A stretch of 64,000 bases of DNA from JACVRM01 sp963755085 (GTDB lineage: Bacteria; Actinomycetota; Thermoleophilia; Gaiellales; Gaiellaceae), in NCBI GenBank assembly GCA_963755085.1, contig CAVWIN010000009.1, positions 22,992-86,991 on the forward strand, in the 5' to 3' direction. Below the pieces are notes generated by a model. It was not told the origin of the DNA. It did no database searches and worked only from the letters and a program-made list of their open reading frames with translations. Below, one piece after another: positions 51,575 through 62,398 of this stretch. Position 1 is the first letter of the stretch. Each line of letters begins with the position of its first letter. The translations under genes and the position numbers were made by a program.

Positions 51575-51931
51575 GTGAACGCCAATCTGGAGCACTCGTG
51601 CTGGAGCGCCGAGTATCTGCTTGCCCACTGCGAGGGGTATCGCGTCGAATCGGCTGGCGGCACGCGCGGCTACGTCGAGGAGATCGTTTCGGCCCCGGAC
51701 GAAAGCAGGGCCCTTTCACTGCTCGTGCGGCCGGCCGCCGGCCGGAGACTCTTCCTCATCCCGGCGGACGACGTGCTCGAGCTGTGCCCGGACACCGAGT
51801 TGATCGTCGTGCGCGCGCCGAACGAGCACCACCAACTCTTCGAGCGCGACGACCCGCGCCCGCCGCGGACGACGAGCCCGGTCACGTTTACGCCTGCCGC
51901 ACGCTCGCTCGTCGGCTCGCGGTCCCGATAG
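51575..51931 (+). CDS. Small protein of unknown function
   Basis: A 118-residue protein from GTG 51575 with GAAGGAG upstream. It is beta-rich (EYLLAHCEGYRVESAGGTRG, YVEEIVSAPDESRALSLLVR, AGRRLFLIPADDVLELCPDT), reminiscent of a PRC-barrel or similar sensory domain, followed by a disordered Pro/Arg/Thr C-terminus. No family assigned. It lies between the Usp and ATPase genes on the same strand. Confidence 0.6.
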   Translation: MNANLEHSCWSAEYLLAHCEGYRVESAGGTRGYVEEIVSAPDESRALSLLVRPAAGRRLFLIPADDVLELCPDTELIVVRAPNEHHQLFERDDPRPPRTTSPVTFTPAARSLVGSRSR

Positions 51932-52058
51932 CTGCTCGCGCGCGCGCGCCGCAGCAGCGCCGCCTTCAGCAGCTGACCGTGGTCGGGGTTTCCACGGATT
52001 CGCGGAACCGCCTGTCTCCCGATGCCGGAACTGACGGCGAGATCCACGATCGAAGGCG

Positions 52059-54787
<2,729 letters not shown>

Positions 54788-54812
<25 letters not shown>

Positions 54813-54850
54813 ACCGGGGATTCTCTTGTCCGAGGCAACAAGCTGCAACA
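54788..54850 (-). repeat. tRNA 3'-end fragment with att-like core, copy 2
   Basis: The minus strand reads ATCCCCGGTTCAAATCCGGG followed by CGCCCCGA, the T-arm and acceptor end of a tRNA without its 5' half. Next to it on the plus strand is the dyad CAACAAGCTGCAACAA. The whole 63-nt segment, from TTCTAATCGG onward, is repeated with a few changes and a 1-nt gap at 59541-59603 in the same orientation. Interpreted as an attachment-site repeat. Confidence 0.6.
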
Positions 54851-54873
54851 ACCTGGACACGCACGCCTCCAGA

Positions 54874-56013
54874 TCAGACGTGAGACAGGTCTGCTGCGTT
54901 CTCGCGGACGGCGACGACGTTGAACGCTACGACCGGCCGCTGGAAACCCTTGAGCACGAACTCGCCGGCCGGCTCCACTTCGACATCGTTCTCGACCTCT
55001 GCGTAGAGACGTTGCGCAATCAGGATCTGTCCTCCGGCCGCCTCGTCGGCGAGCCGTGAGGCGAGATTCGTCACTCCGCCGATCGCCGCGTAGTCGGAGC
55101 GACCCTCGAAGCCGACCTCGCCGCAGGTCGCGTAGCCGAACGCGATGCCCGCGCCGAAGTCCAGGTCGTACCCCCGTTTCGCCCAGCTGGGTGTCAGCTC
55201 GGCCATCTCCTGCCGCAACGCGCAGCCCATGCGAACGGCCCGCAGCGCGGGATCCGGGATCTCGATCGGGTCGTTGAAGAAGAGCTGGACACCGTCGCCC
55301 TCGATGAAGCCGACGGTCGCCTCGAAGCGCTTCACCAGGCGGCCGATCGCGCCGTGGAACTCACCGAGGACGCGCATCAGCTCCTCGGGCTCGACCGCGT
55401 CCACGAAGGTCGTCCAGCCGCGCAGGTCCGCGAAGAACATCGCGACCTGTCGCCGGTGGCTGCGGAGGATCGTCTCGTCGCCCGACGACACGATCGCGTC
55501 CGCGAGCTGCGGCGACAGGAACCGTTGCAGCCGTCGCAGCCGCTCGAGCTCGCCGACCTGTGCGTGCACGCGCTCCTCGAGGGTTCGGTTCAGCTCGGCG
55601 AGCTCCGCCGCCTGCGCCTTGATCGTGTCGTGGTAGCGCTTGATCCGGAGCAGCGACCGCACGCGGGTGAGCAGCTCGTCGTGGTTGAAAGGCTTGGGGA
55701 TGAAGTCGTCGGCACCGGCCTCGATCGCCTTCGTCTTCTCCTGGCCGATGCTCGACGTGACCATGATCACCGGCAGCATGGCGCTGTCGTCATTCGAACG
55801 GAGGTGCGCGCAGACGGCATAGCCGTCGAGGCCGGGCATCATCACGTCGAGGAGGATCAGGTCGGGTTCCTCTGCCTTGACGAGCTCGAGCGCCTCCAGG
55901 CCGTCGTTCGCGGTCACGACCTCGTAGCCGTGTGGGACCAGCACTGCCTCGAGCAGGCGGACGTTCTGCGGCACGTCGTCGACGACGAGGATCCTGGCCG
56001 GCCGCTCAGCCAC
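54874..56013 (-). CDS. Response regulator with class III adenylate/guanylate cyclase domain
   Basis: A 379-residue protein. The receiver domain (about 1-125) has DD at 12-13, Asp56 in LILLDVMMPGLDGYAV and a late Lys in DFIPKPFNHDE. A helical linker (about 130-185) precedes the cyclase domain (about 190-370), which has AMFFADLRGWTTFVDAVEPE, FIEGDGVQLFFND and FGYATCGEVGFEGRSDYAAI, then TNLASRLADEA. The first metal Asp and the second acidic position are present. It converts a phosphorylation signal to cAMP (or cGMP). It starts by overlapping a single-domain receiver gene. Confidence 0.85.
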   Translation of the reverse strand: MAERPARILVVDDVPQNVRLLEAVLVPHGYEVVTANDGLEALELVKAEEPDLILLDVMMPGLDGYAVCAHLRSNDDSAMLPVIMVTSSIGQEKTKAIEAGADDFIPKPFNHDELLTRVRSLLRIKRYHDTIKAQAAELAELNRTLEERVHAQVGELERLRRLQRFLSPQLADAIVSSGDETILRSHRRQVAMFFADLRGWTTFVDAVEPEELMRVLGEFHGAIGRLVKRFEATVGFIEGDGVQLFFNDPIEIPDPALRAVRMGCALRQEMAELTPSWAKRGYDLDFGAGIAFGYATCGEVGFEGRSDYAAIGGVTNLASRLADEAAGGQILIAQRLYAEVENDVEVEPAGEFVLKGFQRPVVAFNVVAVRENAADLSHV

Positions 56014-56380
56014 GATCGCAGTGCTCCTGGACGGCCTGGATCAGCTCGGCCACGTCAATCGGCTTGGAGAGGTAGCCGTCGAACCCGACCCCGAGGAACC
56101 GCTCGCGGTCCCCGCTCATGGCCTGCGCGGTGAGCGCCAGCACGGGGACCGACGCGGTTCGTTCATCTCGCCGCAGTCGCGCGAGCGCCTCGACGCCGTC
56201 AATGCCGGGCAGCTGAACGTCCATCAGGACGAGCGCCGGCTCGTTCGATAGGGCAAGCTCGACGGCGTCCTCGCCGGTGGTCGCCTCGAGCGTGCTGTAC
56301 CCGGTCGCCTGCAGCACGTCGCGGACGAGCTTCATGTTCTTCTCGTTGTCTTCGACAACGAGAACCCGCTCACCGGCCAT
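56006..56380 (-). CDS. Single-domain response regulator (DivK/Spo0F-like)
   Basis: A 124-residue receiver: VVEDNEKNMKLVRDVLQATG at about 8-28, the phospho-acceptor Asp54 in LVLMDVQLPGIDGVEALARL, VPVLALTAQAMSGDRERFLG and GYLSKPIDVAELIQAVQEHC with the conserved Lys. No output domain. It overlaps a truncated histidine kinase by 11 bp and the next response regulator by 8 bp, so it is part of a kinase-receiver-cyclase phosphorelay operon. Confidence 0.85.
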   Translation of the reverse strand: MAGERVLVVEDNEKNMKLVRDVLQATGYSTLEATTGEDAVELALSNEPALVLMDVQLPGIDGVEALARLRRDERTASVPVLALTAQAMSGDRERFLGVGFDGYLSKPIDVAELIQAVQEHCDRG

Positions 56381-56660
56381 TGGGACTGTCCTCCGTGATC
56401 GGCAGCGTGAAGAAGAAGCGGCTTCCTCGACCGGGCTCGCTCTCCACCCAGATCCGGCCGCCGTGCAGCTCGACGAGACTCTTCGAGAGCGCGAGCCCGA
56501 GCCCGGTGCCCTCGCGCTGCTCGACCCCGACGTCGGTCTGCTGGAACTCCTCGAAGATCCGCTCCTGATCCTCGCGCGCGATGCCAGGTCCGTGTCCGTC
56601 ACCGATACCAGCACCTCTCCGTCCAACGACCGCTCGTTGCTCGGTTCCGATCGAGTGGCG
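56370..56660 (-). pseudogene. Histidine kinase remnant (ATPase domain only, frameshifted)
   Basis: Upstream of the receiver gene only the end of a HATPase domain survives. SLDGEVLVSVTDT is read in one frame; then GPGIAREDQERIFEEFQQTD (G1 box), GTGLGLALSKSLVELHGGRI (G2 box) and GRGSRFFFTLPITE are read in another, ending at 56370. The N-box and dimerisation/His domains are missing, and the break is near 56600. The overlap with the receiver gene shows it once headed this operon. 56661-56935 holds nothing else. Confidence 0.7.
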
Positions 56661-56935
56661 GCCTTCGAACAGAAGAGCGCCGGTGCAGACCCTGGTGACA
56701 CCGACCCTCCACGCATGCCCATCGGGCCGATCGCTTCCTGACGCCGCCGGAGCTTCACGGCGCACCGTTACCTTCCGGTTCACGGACATCAACCCCGCGG
56801 CTGCTCAAACAGCTCGCGGTGAGCGCGCAGGGGTTGACCGTTACAAGTACGCAAGATCGACGTTCAGTTGGCGGACATTGCCGGTCGCGACGCCCGCTGT
56901 CGCCCCTGCCGTCTCGTGCGGCTGCCGCGGTCGCA

Positions 56936-56993
56936 GCTCACCCGGGTGAACGGCCGCTTTTCAAGGGGAGTAGGGCACAAACCTGCCCATACT
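56936..56993 (+). promoter_or_regulatory. Palindromic promoter site K (outlier at 57 kb)
   Basis: GCTCACCCGGGTGAAC lies at 56936-56951, with hexamer CATACT (56988-56993) 36 bp on. A start codon (ATG 57000) lies 48 bp from the palindrome, as at the leaderless sites C-F. This copy is about 28 kb from the main cluster and inside the 54.8-59.6 kb island. Confidence 0.75.
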
Positions 56994-56999
56994 CGACTC

Positions 57000-57161
57000 A
57001 TGGGCAATCGAACGCTCAGGCCGACCGACGAGCATGAGACTCGATACCAGGTCGACCGCCGCCCCGGAGACGGGGCCGAAGCAGACGGGCGCTTGCCAAA
57101 GCGGGCGAGTCCGAGTGAGAGCGGCAGTCGGCCCGCTCATCAGCGAAATGAGTCGACGTAA
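57000..57161 (+). CDS. Possible small hydrophilic protein (53 aa) from a leaderless start
   Basis: The ATG at 57000 has no SD but coincides with the predicted +1 of site K. The 53-residue product (NRTLRPTDEHETRYQVDRRP and SPSESGSRPAHQRNEST) is charged and disorder-like. Composition is that of a small intrinsically disordered protein. No family was recognised. Support is positional; the frame may be chance and the real target could be the cupin gene further on. Confidence 0.45.
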   Translation: MGNRTLRPTDEHETRYQVDRRPGDGAEADGRLPKRASPSESGSRPAHQRNEST

Positions 57162-57245
57162 CCAGGTTTGTCCAGCGACCGGGCCTGGCTTGAACAAATC
57201 GGCATCACCTCCGGTCGGGTGAGCCGCAAGAAAAGGAGCGAACCC

Positions 57246-57638
57246 ATGAGAAGCCAGTTGACGGATATGGAACCGGTTGACGACTTCGTCACCCAGAACA
57301 CCCCGGGCCTCAAGATCTGGCAGGAAGTCTGGGGCGACATGCAGTGCGCCTACCACATCTTCGCCCCGGGCACTGACTTCACACAGCTGCTGGCGCCATT
57401 GCCGGACGGCCTGTGCGGGGTTCCACACCACGCCTACATCATCAGCGGCACGCTGAAGGTCATCTACAAGGACGGGACCACTGACGTCTGCAAGGCCGGC
57501 GACGTGTGCTACTGGCCGGCTCCGCACAACTTCATCTCAGATGAAGGGGCGGAGATCATCCAGTTCAGCGGTGCTGGCGCCCTGGCAGCGCAGGCCGCAA
57601 TCGTCGAAGACGCGAAGGCCCAGCTGGCAAAGGCGTAG
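57246..57638 (+). CDS. Cupin-domain protein
   Basis: A 130-residue protein from ATG 57246 with AAAAGGAG upstream. The small cupin barrel includes CAYHIFAPGTDFTQLLAPLP, GVPHHAYIISGTLKVIYKDG and CKAGDVCYWPAPHNFISDEG, with His pairs that could bind a metal. Several Cys residues are present. Similar proteins are stress- or hormone-associated small cupins, but the ligand is unknown. It is followed by a strong hairpin. Confidence 0.75.
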   Translation: MRSQLTDMEPVDDFVTQNTPGLKIWQEVWGDMQCAYHIFAPGTDFTQLLAPLPDGLCGVPHHAYIISGTLKVIYKDGTTDVCKAGDVCYWPAPHNFISDEGAEIIQFSGAGALAAQAAIVEDAKAQLAKA

Positions 57639-57682
57639 CGGCCGGAGCCGTCGACCGACCGCGGTTCGGCGGCTGGTCTGGG

Positions 57683-57711
57683 GCGGGGCCTGCCCGGGTG
57701 GCAGGCCCCGC
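57683..57711 (+). terminator. Terminator-like hairpin after the cupin gene
   Basis: A 12-bp stem (GCGGGGCCTGCC and complement) with a 5-nt loop (CGGGT) lies 45 bp after the stop at 57638. No T-tract. Confidence 0.6.
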
Positions 57712-57824
57712 AGCGGATTAGGCCGGCGCCGTATCCGTGCCCGGTGGGGCCTGTCCCCACCGCCCCCTCGACCGGTCCGATGCCAGATCACCGCAACGAA
57801 GCGCGAACGAAGGACGGCGGAACA

Positions 57825-57971
57825 ATGGAAGCCACAGAGCTGTTGCAACGGATCGAGTCGACGAACGCGCGGCTCATCGTGGACGTCCGCACCTCGCCGG
57901 AGGACAAGAGTGGTCATATTCCGGGTGCGGTCAGCGCGCCCCTAGACCCCAAGGAGAATCCAGATGCTTGA
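57825..57971 (+). CDS. Truncated rhodanese N-terminal fragment
   Basis: A 48-residue product from ATG 57825 that begins MEATELLQRIESTNARLIVD and continues VRTSPEDKSGHIPGAVSAPL. It contains only the first part of a rhodanese domain (the D-V-R-x-x-x-E/D and G-H-I-P-G-A motifs) and stops before the active Cys. It overlaps the start of the next rhodanese gene by 8 bp. It is probably a remnant of a duplicated gene, although translation may continue to couple the next start. Confidence 0.55.
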   Translation: MEATELLQRIESTNARLIVDVRTSPEDKSGHIPGAVSAPLDPKENPDA

Positions 57972-58326
57972 GTGGCTCGAGAGATTCTTCGACAAGCATT
58001 TCCTCGGATCCGGGACGAAGTCGATCAGTCCCGAGAGCGAGGTCGCCGAAGCCATCACGAACGGTGCCTGCATCGTCGACGTCCGCCTTGCCCTGGAGGC
58101 GAGGAAGGGGATGGTGCCGGGAGCGAAGAACATCGACATGCTGGTTCTCAAGCGCCACCTGGACGAACTGCCGCGCGACAGGACGATCGTGACCTACTGC
58201 AAGACCGGCGGGCGGGCGGGCAAGGCCCGGGACATCCTTGAGCGCAACGGCTTCAAGGCGATCAACGGCGGCGGCTACGAGACGGTCCTGAAGATCGTCG
58301 AGAACACCCAATCTGCTGCTGAATAG
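57964..58326 (+). CDS. Rhodanese-like protein
   Basis: A 120-residue protein from ATG 57964. An N-terminal helix (LEWLERFFDKHFLGSG) precedes the domain: EVAEAITNGACIVDVRLALE, GMVPGAKNIDMLVLKRHLDE and the active loop C79-K-T-G-G-R-A-G-K-A. The six-residue loop C-K-T-G-G-R identifies a sulfurtransferase-competent site. It probably transfers sulfur to an acceptor thiol. A palindromic AGGCGAGCGCTCGCCT about 23 bp after its stop may act as a terminator. Confidence 0.8.
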   Translation: MLEWLERFFDKHFLGSGTKSISPESEVAEAITNGACIVDVRLALEARKGMVPGAKNIDMLVLKRHLDELPRDRTIVTYCKTGGRAGKARDILERNGFKAINGGGYETVLKIVENTQSAAE

Positions 58327-58348
58327 GCTGACGCTTCGCCCTGCGCCG

Positions 58349-58364
58349 AGGCGAGCGCTCGCCT
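58349..58364 (+). terminator. Possible palindromic terminator
   Basis: A perfect 16-bp palindrome AGGCGAGCGCTCGCCT lies 22 bp after the rhodanese stop. It contains the GAGGCGAGCGC-type stem also used by the hairpin at 27800. 58365-58541 contains nothing I can support. Confidence 0.4.
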
Positions 58365-58541
58365 GTTGAGCCCGCCGGGCGAGTCGGGTTGACCGCTTCG
58401 CGGGAACCTGACAGCGTTGGCCGCCAAGGCTGGCCTGTGGCAGCCGCGGGCTGACCGCTCGAGAGAGCAAGTTGGAGGATGTCCGCGCCCTCGTCCTCCA
58501 ACTCGAGGACGTTTTCAAAGAGCCGGGCGCCGAGGCAACTT

Positions 58542-59467
58542 AGAGCTCATTCCGATAGGCAGGGACCCGGACCGAGGTAGCGAAGTCCGACCTCGTTGCT
58601 GAAATCGACGAGGGAGGGCGTGATGGGTCTGGTGGTCAAAGACGACGGTTGGCGGATCCCGGATCGAGGTGTGGGCGCAGATGGAGCCGCTGTTGCCGGC
58701 GCCGCCGTCGCATCCGTTGGGCTGTCATCGGCCGCGCGTTCCTGACCGAGACGCGATGAACGCGATTCTGCTCGTGCTGCGCACCGGGATGCAGTGGAAC
58801 GCGCTCGACGCGACCGGGATCTGTAGCTGCTCGTCGGCCTATCGGCGCTTCCGTGAGTGGGCCGAGGCTGGCGTGTTTCTGGAGTTCTGGCGGCGTGGGC
58901 TTTTCGCCTACGACGCCAAGCACGGGATCGAGTGGGAGTGGCTGGCGCTGGACGGCGCGCTCGGCAAGGCGCCGCTGGGCGGCGAGCTGACCGGCCCCAA
59001 TCCGACTGACAGAGCTAAAAAGGGGCGAAACGATCGCTTCTCACCGAGGGCAAGGGCGTCCCGATCGGGATCGCGTCAGCGGGCGCGAACCTGAACGACT
59101 TCAAGCTCGCCAGGCAGACGATCGAGAGCATCCCGGTCGATCGGCCCGCGCCCACAGCGGCGTCGCCGCAGGGCCTGTGTCTCGACAAGGGCTACGACTA
59201 CCCCGAGGTGTACGAGCTCGCCGACGAGTTCGCCTTCACTGCCCACATCCGCGGTCGCGGCGAAGAAGCACAGGCGATCAAGCGCGAGGCCGGCTTCCGC
59301 GCTCGCCGCTGGGTCGTCGAACGCACCCACTCCTGGCTGAATCGCTTTCGCCGCATCCTCATCCGCTGGGAGAAACGCGCCGACACTTACCTCGCCATGC
59401 TCCACCTCGCCTGCGCACTCATCACCTGGCGCGCGGCCGACTGGAGACCTCTATCGAAATAGGCTCT
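58542..59467 (+). mobile_element. IS5-family insertion sequence
   Basis: The element is bounded by imperfect inverted repeats: GAGCTCATTCCGATAG at the left (from about 58544) and CTATCGAAATAGGCTC at the right (to about 59466), 13 of 16 positions matching. TTA/TTAG at both flanks is consistent with a short target duplication. It contains one transposase coding region with two frame breaks. The length (about 0.92 kb) suits the IS5 group. Confidence 0.8.
58623..59462 (+). pseudogene. IS5-family transposase, two frame breaks
   Basis: ATG 58623 gives MGLVVKDDGWRIPDR, then one base shifts to WAQMEPLLPAPPSHPLGCHR and RDAMNAILLVLRTGMQWNAL (DDE domain, first Asp in WLALDGALGKAPLGGE). A -1 change at AAAAAGGGG (59017-59025) leads to LTEGKGVPIGIASAGANLND, LCLDKGYDYPEVYELADEFA and ERTHSWLNRFRRILIRWEKR, with the catalytic D and E. 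The first break is probably a lesion; the second could be programmed slippage as in some IS5-group elements. It is likely not functional because of the first break. Confidence 0.75.
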
Positions 59468-59518
59468 TAGAGCGTTTGGGCCACTAGTGGGCCACACAAT
59501 AGAGCGTCTCGGACAACG

Positions 59519-59542
59519 AAAGCCCCGTGTTTGCGGGGCTTT
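59519..59542 (-). terminator. Hairpin terminator beside tRNA fragment copy 3
   Basis: AAAGCCCCG and its complement form a 9-bp stem with a 6-nt loop (TGTTTG on the plus strand). In the minus direction it is placed directly behind the tRNA 3' end, as an authentic tRNA-gene terminator would be. Confidence 0.7.
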
Positions 59543-59603
59543 CTAATCGGGGCGCCCGGATTCGAACCGGGGACCTCTTGTCCCAGACAACAAGCTGCAA
59601 CAA
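59541..59603 (-). repeat. tRNA 3'-end fragment with att-like core, copy 3
   Basis: The minus strand reads GTCCCCGGTTCGAATCCGGG followed by CGCCCCGA, with its own terminator behind it, and the dyad CAACAAGCTGCAACAA on the far side, as in copy 2. The tRNA 5' half is missing. A further CAAGCTGCAAC dyad half lies near 59660. Copy 3 is the best preserved and may be the original tRNA end. Confidence 0.6.
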
Positions 59604-59915
59604 GACGCAACGAGTTGAAAGTGCCTGCAAATCAGACGTGCGCGTACGGAGTCCCCGGTAACAAGCTGCAACGAGCGGAAGCAAGCCCGTACGCGCACCG
59701 TACGCGCAGGGACATTCCCGATCACTCCGGCAGCCACCGTCGCAACACCGGACGGCATGAAGCGGCTGCGAACGTTGGTCGGCGCACCTGACGATCGACT
59801 CACTCGTGATCCTCAGCGGAAGCGGCAACCAACAAGCAGACGGCGGGAAGTCAATGCGTCTCGCCTCCTCTAGACTCGGCTCAACCGCCCTGGATGGGGC
59901 TTTCGGGACACGGGG
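59604..59915. other. Gene-free stretch
   Basis: Apart from the repeated dyad half near 59660, I see no gene, promoter or RNA in this stretch. Open frames here are short and lack start signals and recognisable sequence. Confidence 0.5.
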
Positions 59916-60284
59916 CTACGGGGCCTGGTCGTTCCTGCTCTCCCTCAACCGATTCCACGGCCACACGCCGTCGATCTCCACGTCGAGGGAGAAGCTGAGC
60001 AGGATCCGGATCAGGACGATGATTCCGAGCACGGTCACGCTCTGGAACGTCTGATCTACGACGACGGTGCGGACGATGTCCGCGACGATGAGCACTTCGA
60101 GCCCGAGCAGGATGCATCGGCCGAGATTGCGGCGAAGCCGTTCGTACGACCCGGCTCTTCTCGCGTCTGTGGCTGCGTCGCGCAGAAACGCGAGGAACGC
60201 GCCGAGCCCGCCTACGACCATGATGCCGGTGCCGACCGTCTCGACTACCTTGACGACCTCGGTGATCCACTGCTCGTAGGTCAC
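59916..60284 (-). CDS. DUF1622 family membrane protein
   Basis: A 122-residue protein from ATG 60284. The DUF1622 pattern is clear: VVETVGTGIMVVGGLGAFLA, YERLRRNLGRCILLGLEVLI, VADIVRTVVVDQTFQSVTVL, GIIVLIRILLSFSLDVEIDG. Three membrane helices; the R-x-x-L-G-R-x-I-L-L-G-L-E segment is the family hallmark. Function unknown. No operon partner. Confidence 0.85.
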   Translation of the reverse strand: MTYEQWITEVVKVVETVGTGIMVVGGLGAFLAFLRDAATDARRAGSYERLRRNLGRCILLGLEVLIVADIVRTVVVDQTFQSVTVLGIIVLIRILLSFSLDVEIDGVWPWNRLRESRNDQAP

Positions 60285-60479
60285 GGGCGAGAAGCTACTC
60301 CATCAGGCCAAGATGCCCTTGCTGCCGAGCCGGATTGCGAGCGCGAAGCCAACAACCGCGATCCCCACGTGCCTCTTCGCCGCCGAACCCGCGCAAATCG
60401 GGCATACGGCAGGAGCGAGCGACGCAAGGTCTGACTACCGCGGCTGGGTGGTGTCGCGGCGACCCCCAGATCGGCTTAC

Positions 60480-60645
60480 GCCTCTTCCTAGGTCTCGGCC
60501 TCGATCTCGAGAGATCGAGCTCGAGCGCCCGCATGATCTTGCTGGTCGCCGACACCACACGGGCCGTCCCGACGATCGGGGCGACGGCGGCGAGGACGTC
60601 GCGCACTGCTCGAGTCGACGTTGGAGCGGTTCTGTCAGACGCCAA
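60480..60645 (-). pseudogene. CMD-like gene fragment
   Basis: The frame from about 60645 reads VRDVLAAVAPIVGTARVVSA and TSKIMRALELDLSRSR, then continues as an unrelated Arg-rich tail to 60295. It clearly matches the second half of the CMD-like protein at 24426-24758 (VRGVLTAIAPIVGTARVASA). The N-terminal half is missing. A remnant of a second family member; the rest of 60295-60480 has no supportable content. Confidence 0.6.
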
Positions 60646-62324
60646 TTTCGGCTTTCACGCGGCCGGATGCTGCTGCTGTCTTGAGCGCTTGGTAGTCGAG
60701 GTCGTTCTGCTCCGCGTAGCTCTCGGCGAATGCGGAAAGTGCCCGGTCGAGCGCATCGGAGTTTCCGAGGTAGCTCGCGATCGCTATCGCATCCCCGGAG
60801 CGGGCGTGGCTCTTGGCGAGCGCCCAGCCGCACACGTTCGCGTACGTCGCCATCATCTTCGGGTTCATCGTCTCGATGACCGCTGATCCCTTCGAGTCCC
60901 AGAGTTGGCGGAGGTAGAAGTCACGGTCCACGCCCTCGACGTCGGTGGTGCGGAGCCAGCCCAGCATGATGTCGCTCGCGGCCTGGGTCAGCTGCTGACC
61001 CTCGACGACGCGCTGGCCGTGATGGGAGAAGGCGCTCTTGCCGAGGAACGGCTCGAGCACCGATGCCTCTGCCTGCTTGGCCTGGAGGAAGAGGGGATCG
61101 CTCTCGTCGCGGCCGACCATGAGCACGATCCAGGCGCGGGTGCCGACGCTGCCGACGCCGACGACCTTCCGCGCTGCGTGCACGTAGCGGAAGCGCTCGA
61201 GCAGCCGCCGGCGGTCGCCCGGCAACGTCTGCCGGTACGCGCGGATCAGACCGTGCAGGAAGTCTTCGAGACTGCCGCCTTCGCGCGGCGGCACGAGATC
61301 CTCGACCGGAACGATCAGCGGCGGATCGCCGGTGATTCGCGGCTCTCCGTCGACGAGGTGGGTCAGCTTCGCGAACGCGGCAAGGCTGTCCTTTGTCCGA
61401 GCTTTCGCGACGTTACGGTCGATCCGCACGGTCTGCTTCTTGCTCGACTGCTTCTGGAACAGCTGGACGATCTCATCCGCGTCGATTCGCGCGTACCACA
61501 CGGCGAGGGTGCCCATGCCTGCGAAGTCCTTCATCGCCGTGCGGTAGGCGCGGGTCACTGCGCGGTTGATCGCCTGTCGCTGTTTGGCGCCGAAGCCGCG
61601 GTCGCGGCCGGCGATCGCGAAGCTCGCTACGAGTCGTTTCAGGTCCCACTCGAACGGGCCCGGCAGCGTCTCGTCGAAGTCGTTGATGTCGAAGACGAGC
61701 CGCCGGTCAGAGGCGGCGTACACGCCGAAATTGGAGAGGTGAGCGTCCCCGCAGAGCTGCACCTCCAGTCCCGTCCTCGGGCAACCTGAGAGATCCGACG
61801 CCATCACGGAGGCGGCGCCGCGGAAGAACGTGAACGGCGAGACGAGCATGCGCCCGTACCGGATCGGGACCAGCTCCTGCACGCGCGTGCTTTGCCTGCG
61901 CTTCGAGCAGGTCGACCGGGTCGCGCCGGTTTGCCGGCGGGGCCCACTCGCCGTGGGCCGAGCGCCCGACCTCGGCCCGTGCAGCCTTGCCCCGCGCGGC
62001 CCGCTCGTCCGGCGTGAGGTGCGGTACGACCTTCGCCCTGGACGGCCGGCCGCGGCGCGGAGGGCTGGTCTTCGCTGCGGGCTGCTTCGGGGATCGCGGG
62101 GCACGCGCGCGCCGAGTGCTCTCGGCAACCGGCTCGGGCGCCGCTGGCGCAGGCGGCTCGCCCGCAGCGGGCTCGGCCTCCGGCGGCGACTCCTCGCCCG
62201 CAGGTGCGGGACCGGCGTCGTCGGCGTGCGGCGACGCGTCCTCGGGCTGCTCCGGCTCGCGAGGGCCGTGGATCGAGTCGGCGGCCGCGTCCGCGGTTTC
62301 GCTTGTGTGATCTTCGTCAGTCAT
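60635..62324 (-). pseudogene. DUF2252 family protein, single frameshift
   Basis: Start ATG 62324 (GAGAGGAG upstream) opens an acidic/Pro-Ala-rich low-complexity N-terminus (about 1-130) ending in RDPVDLLEAQAK. At about 61890 one surplus base breaks the frame (span 1690 nt, 3n+1). The rest is in another frame: TRVQELVPIRYGRMLVSPFT, QLCGDAHLSNFGVYAASDRR, FDINDFDETLPGPFEWDLKR and YVHAARKVVGVGSVGTRAWI. Those kinase-like motifs are the DUF2252 signature. Intact it would be 562 residues. Either pseudogene or base-call error. Confidence 0.75.
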
Positions 62325-62398
62325 TTCTTGCTCCTCTCGCGGCGGCCGGGGATCTCGGAGAGACAGTCGGGCTCGTCGGTAGGTGTCAAAAGGGTGGG

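Noticed and set aside
60295..60420. Short membrane-like frame ending in IRLGSKGILA on the minus strand
   Set aside because: It is only about 43 codons after an in-frame stop and has no start codon or SD. It could be another remnant but is not supportable.
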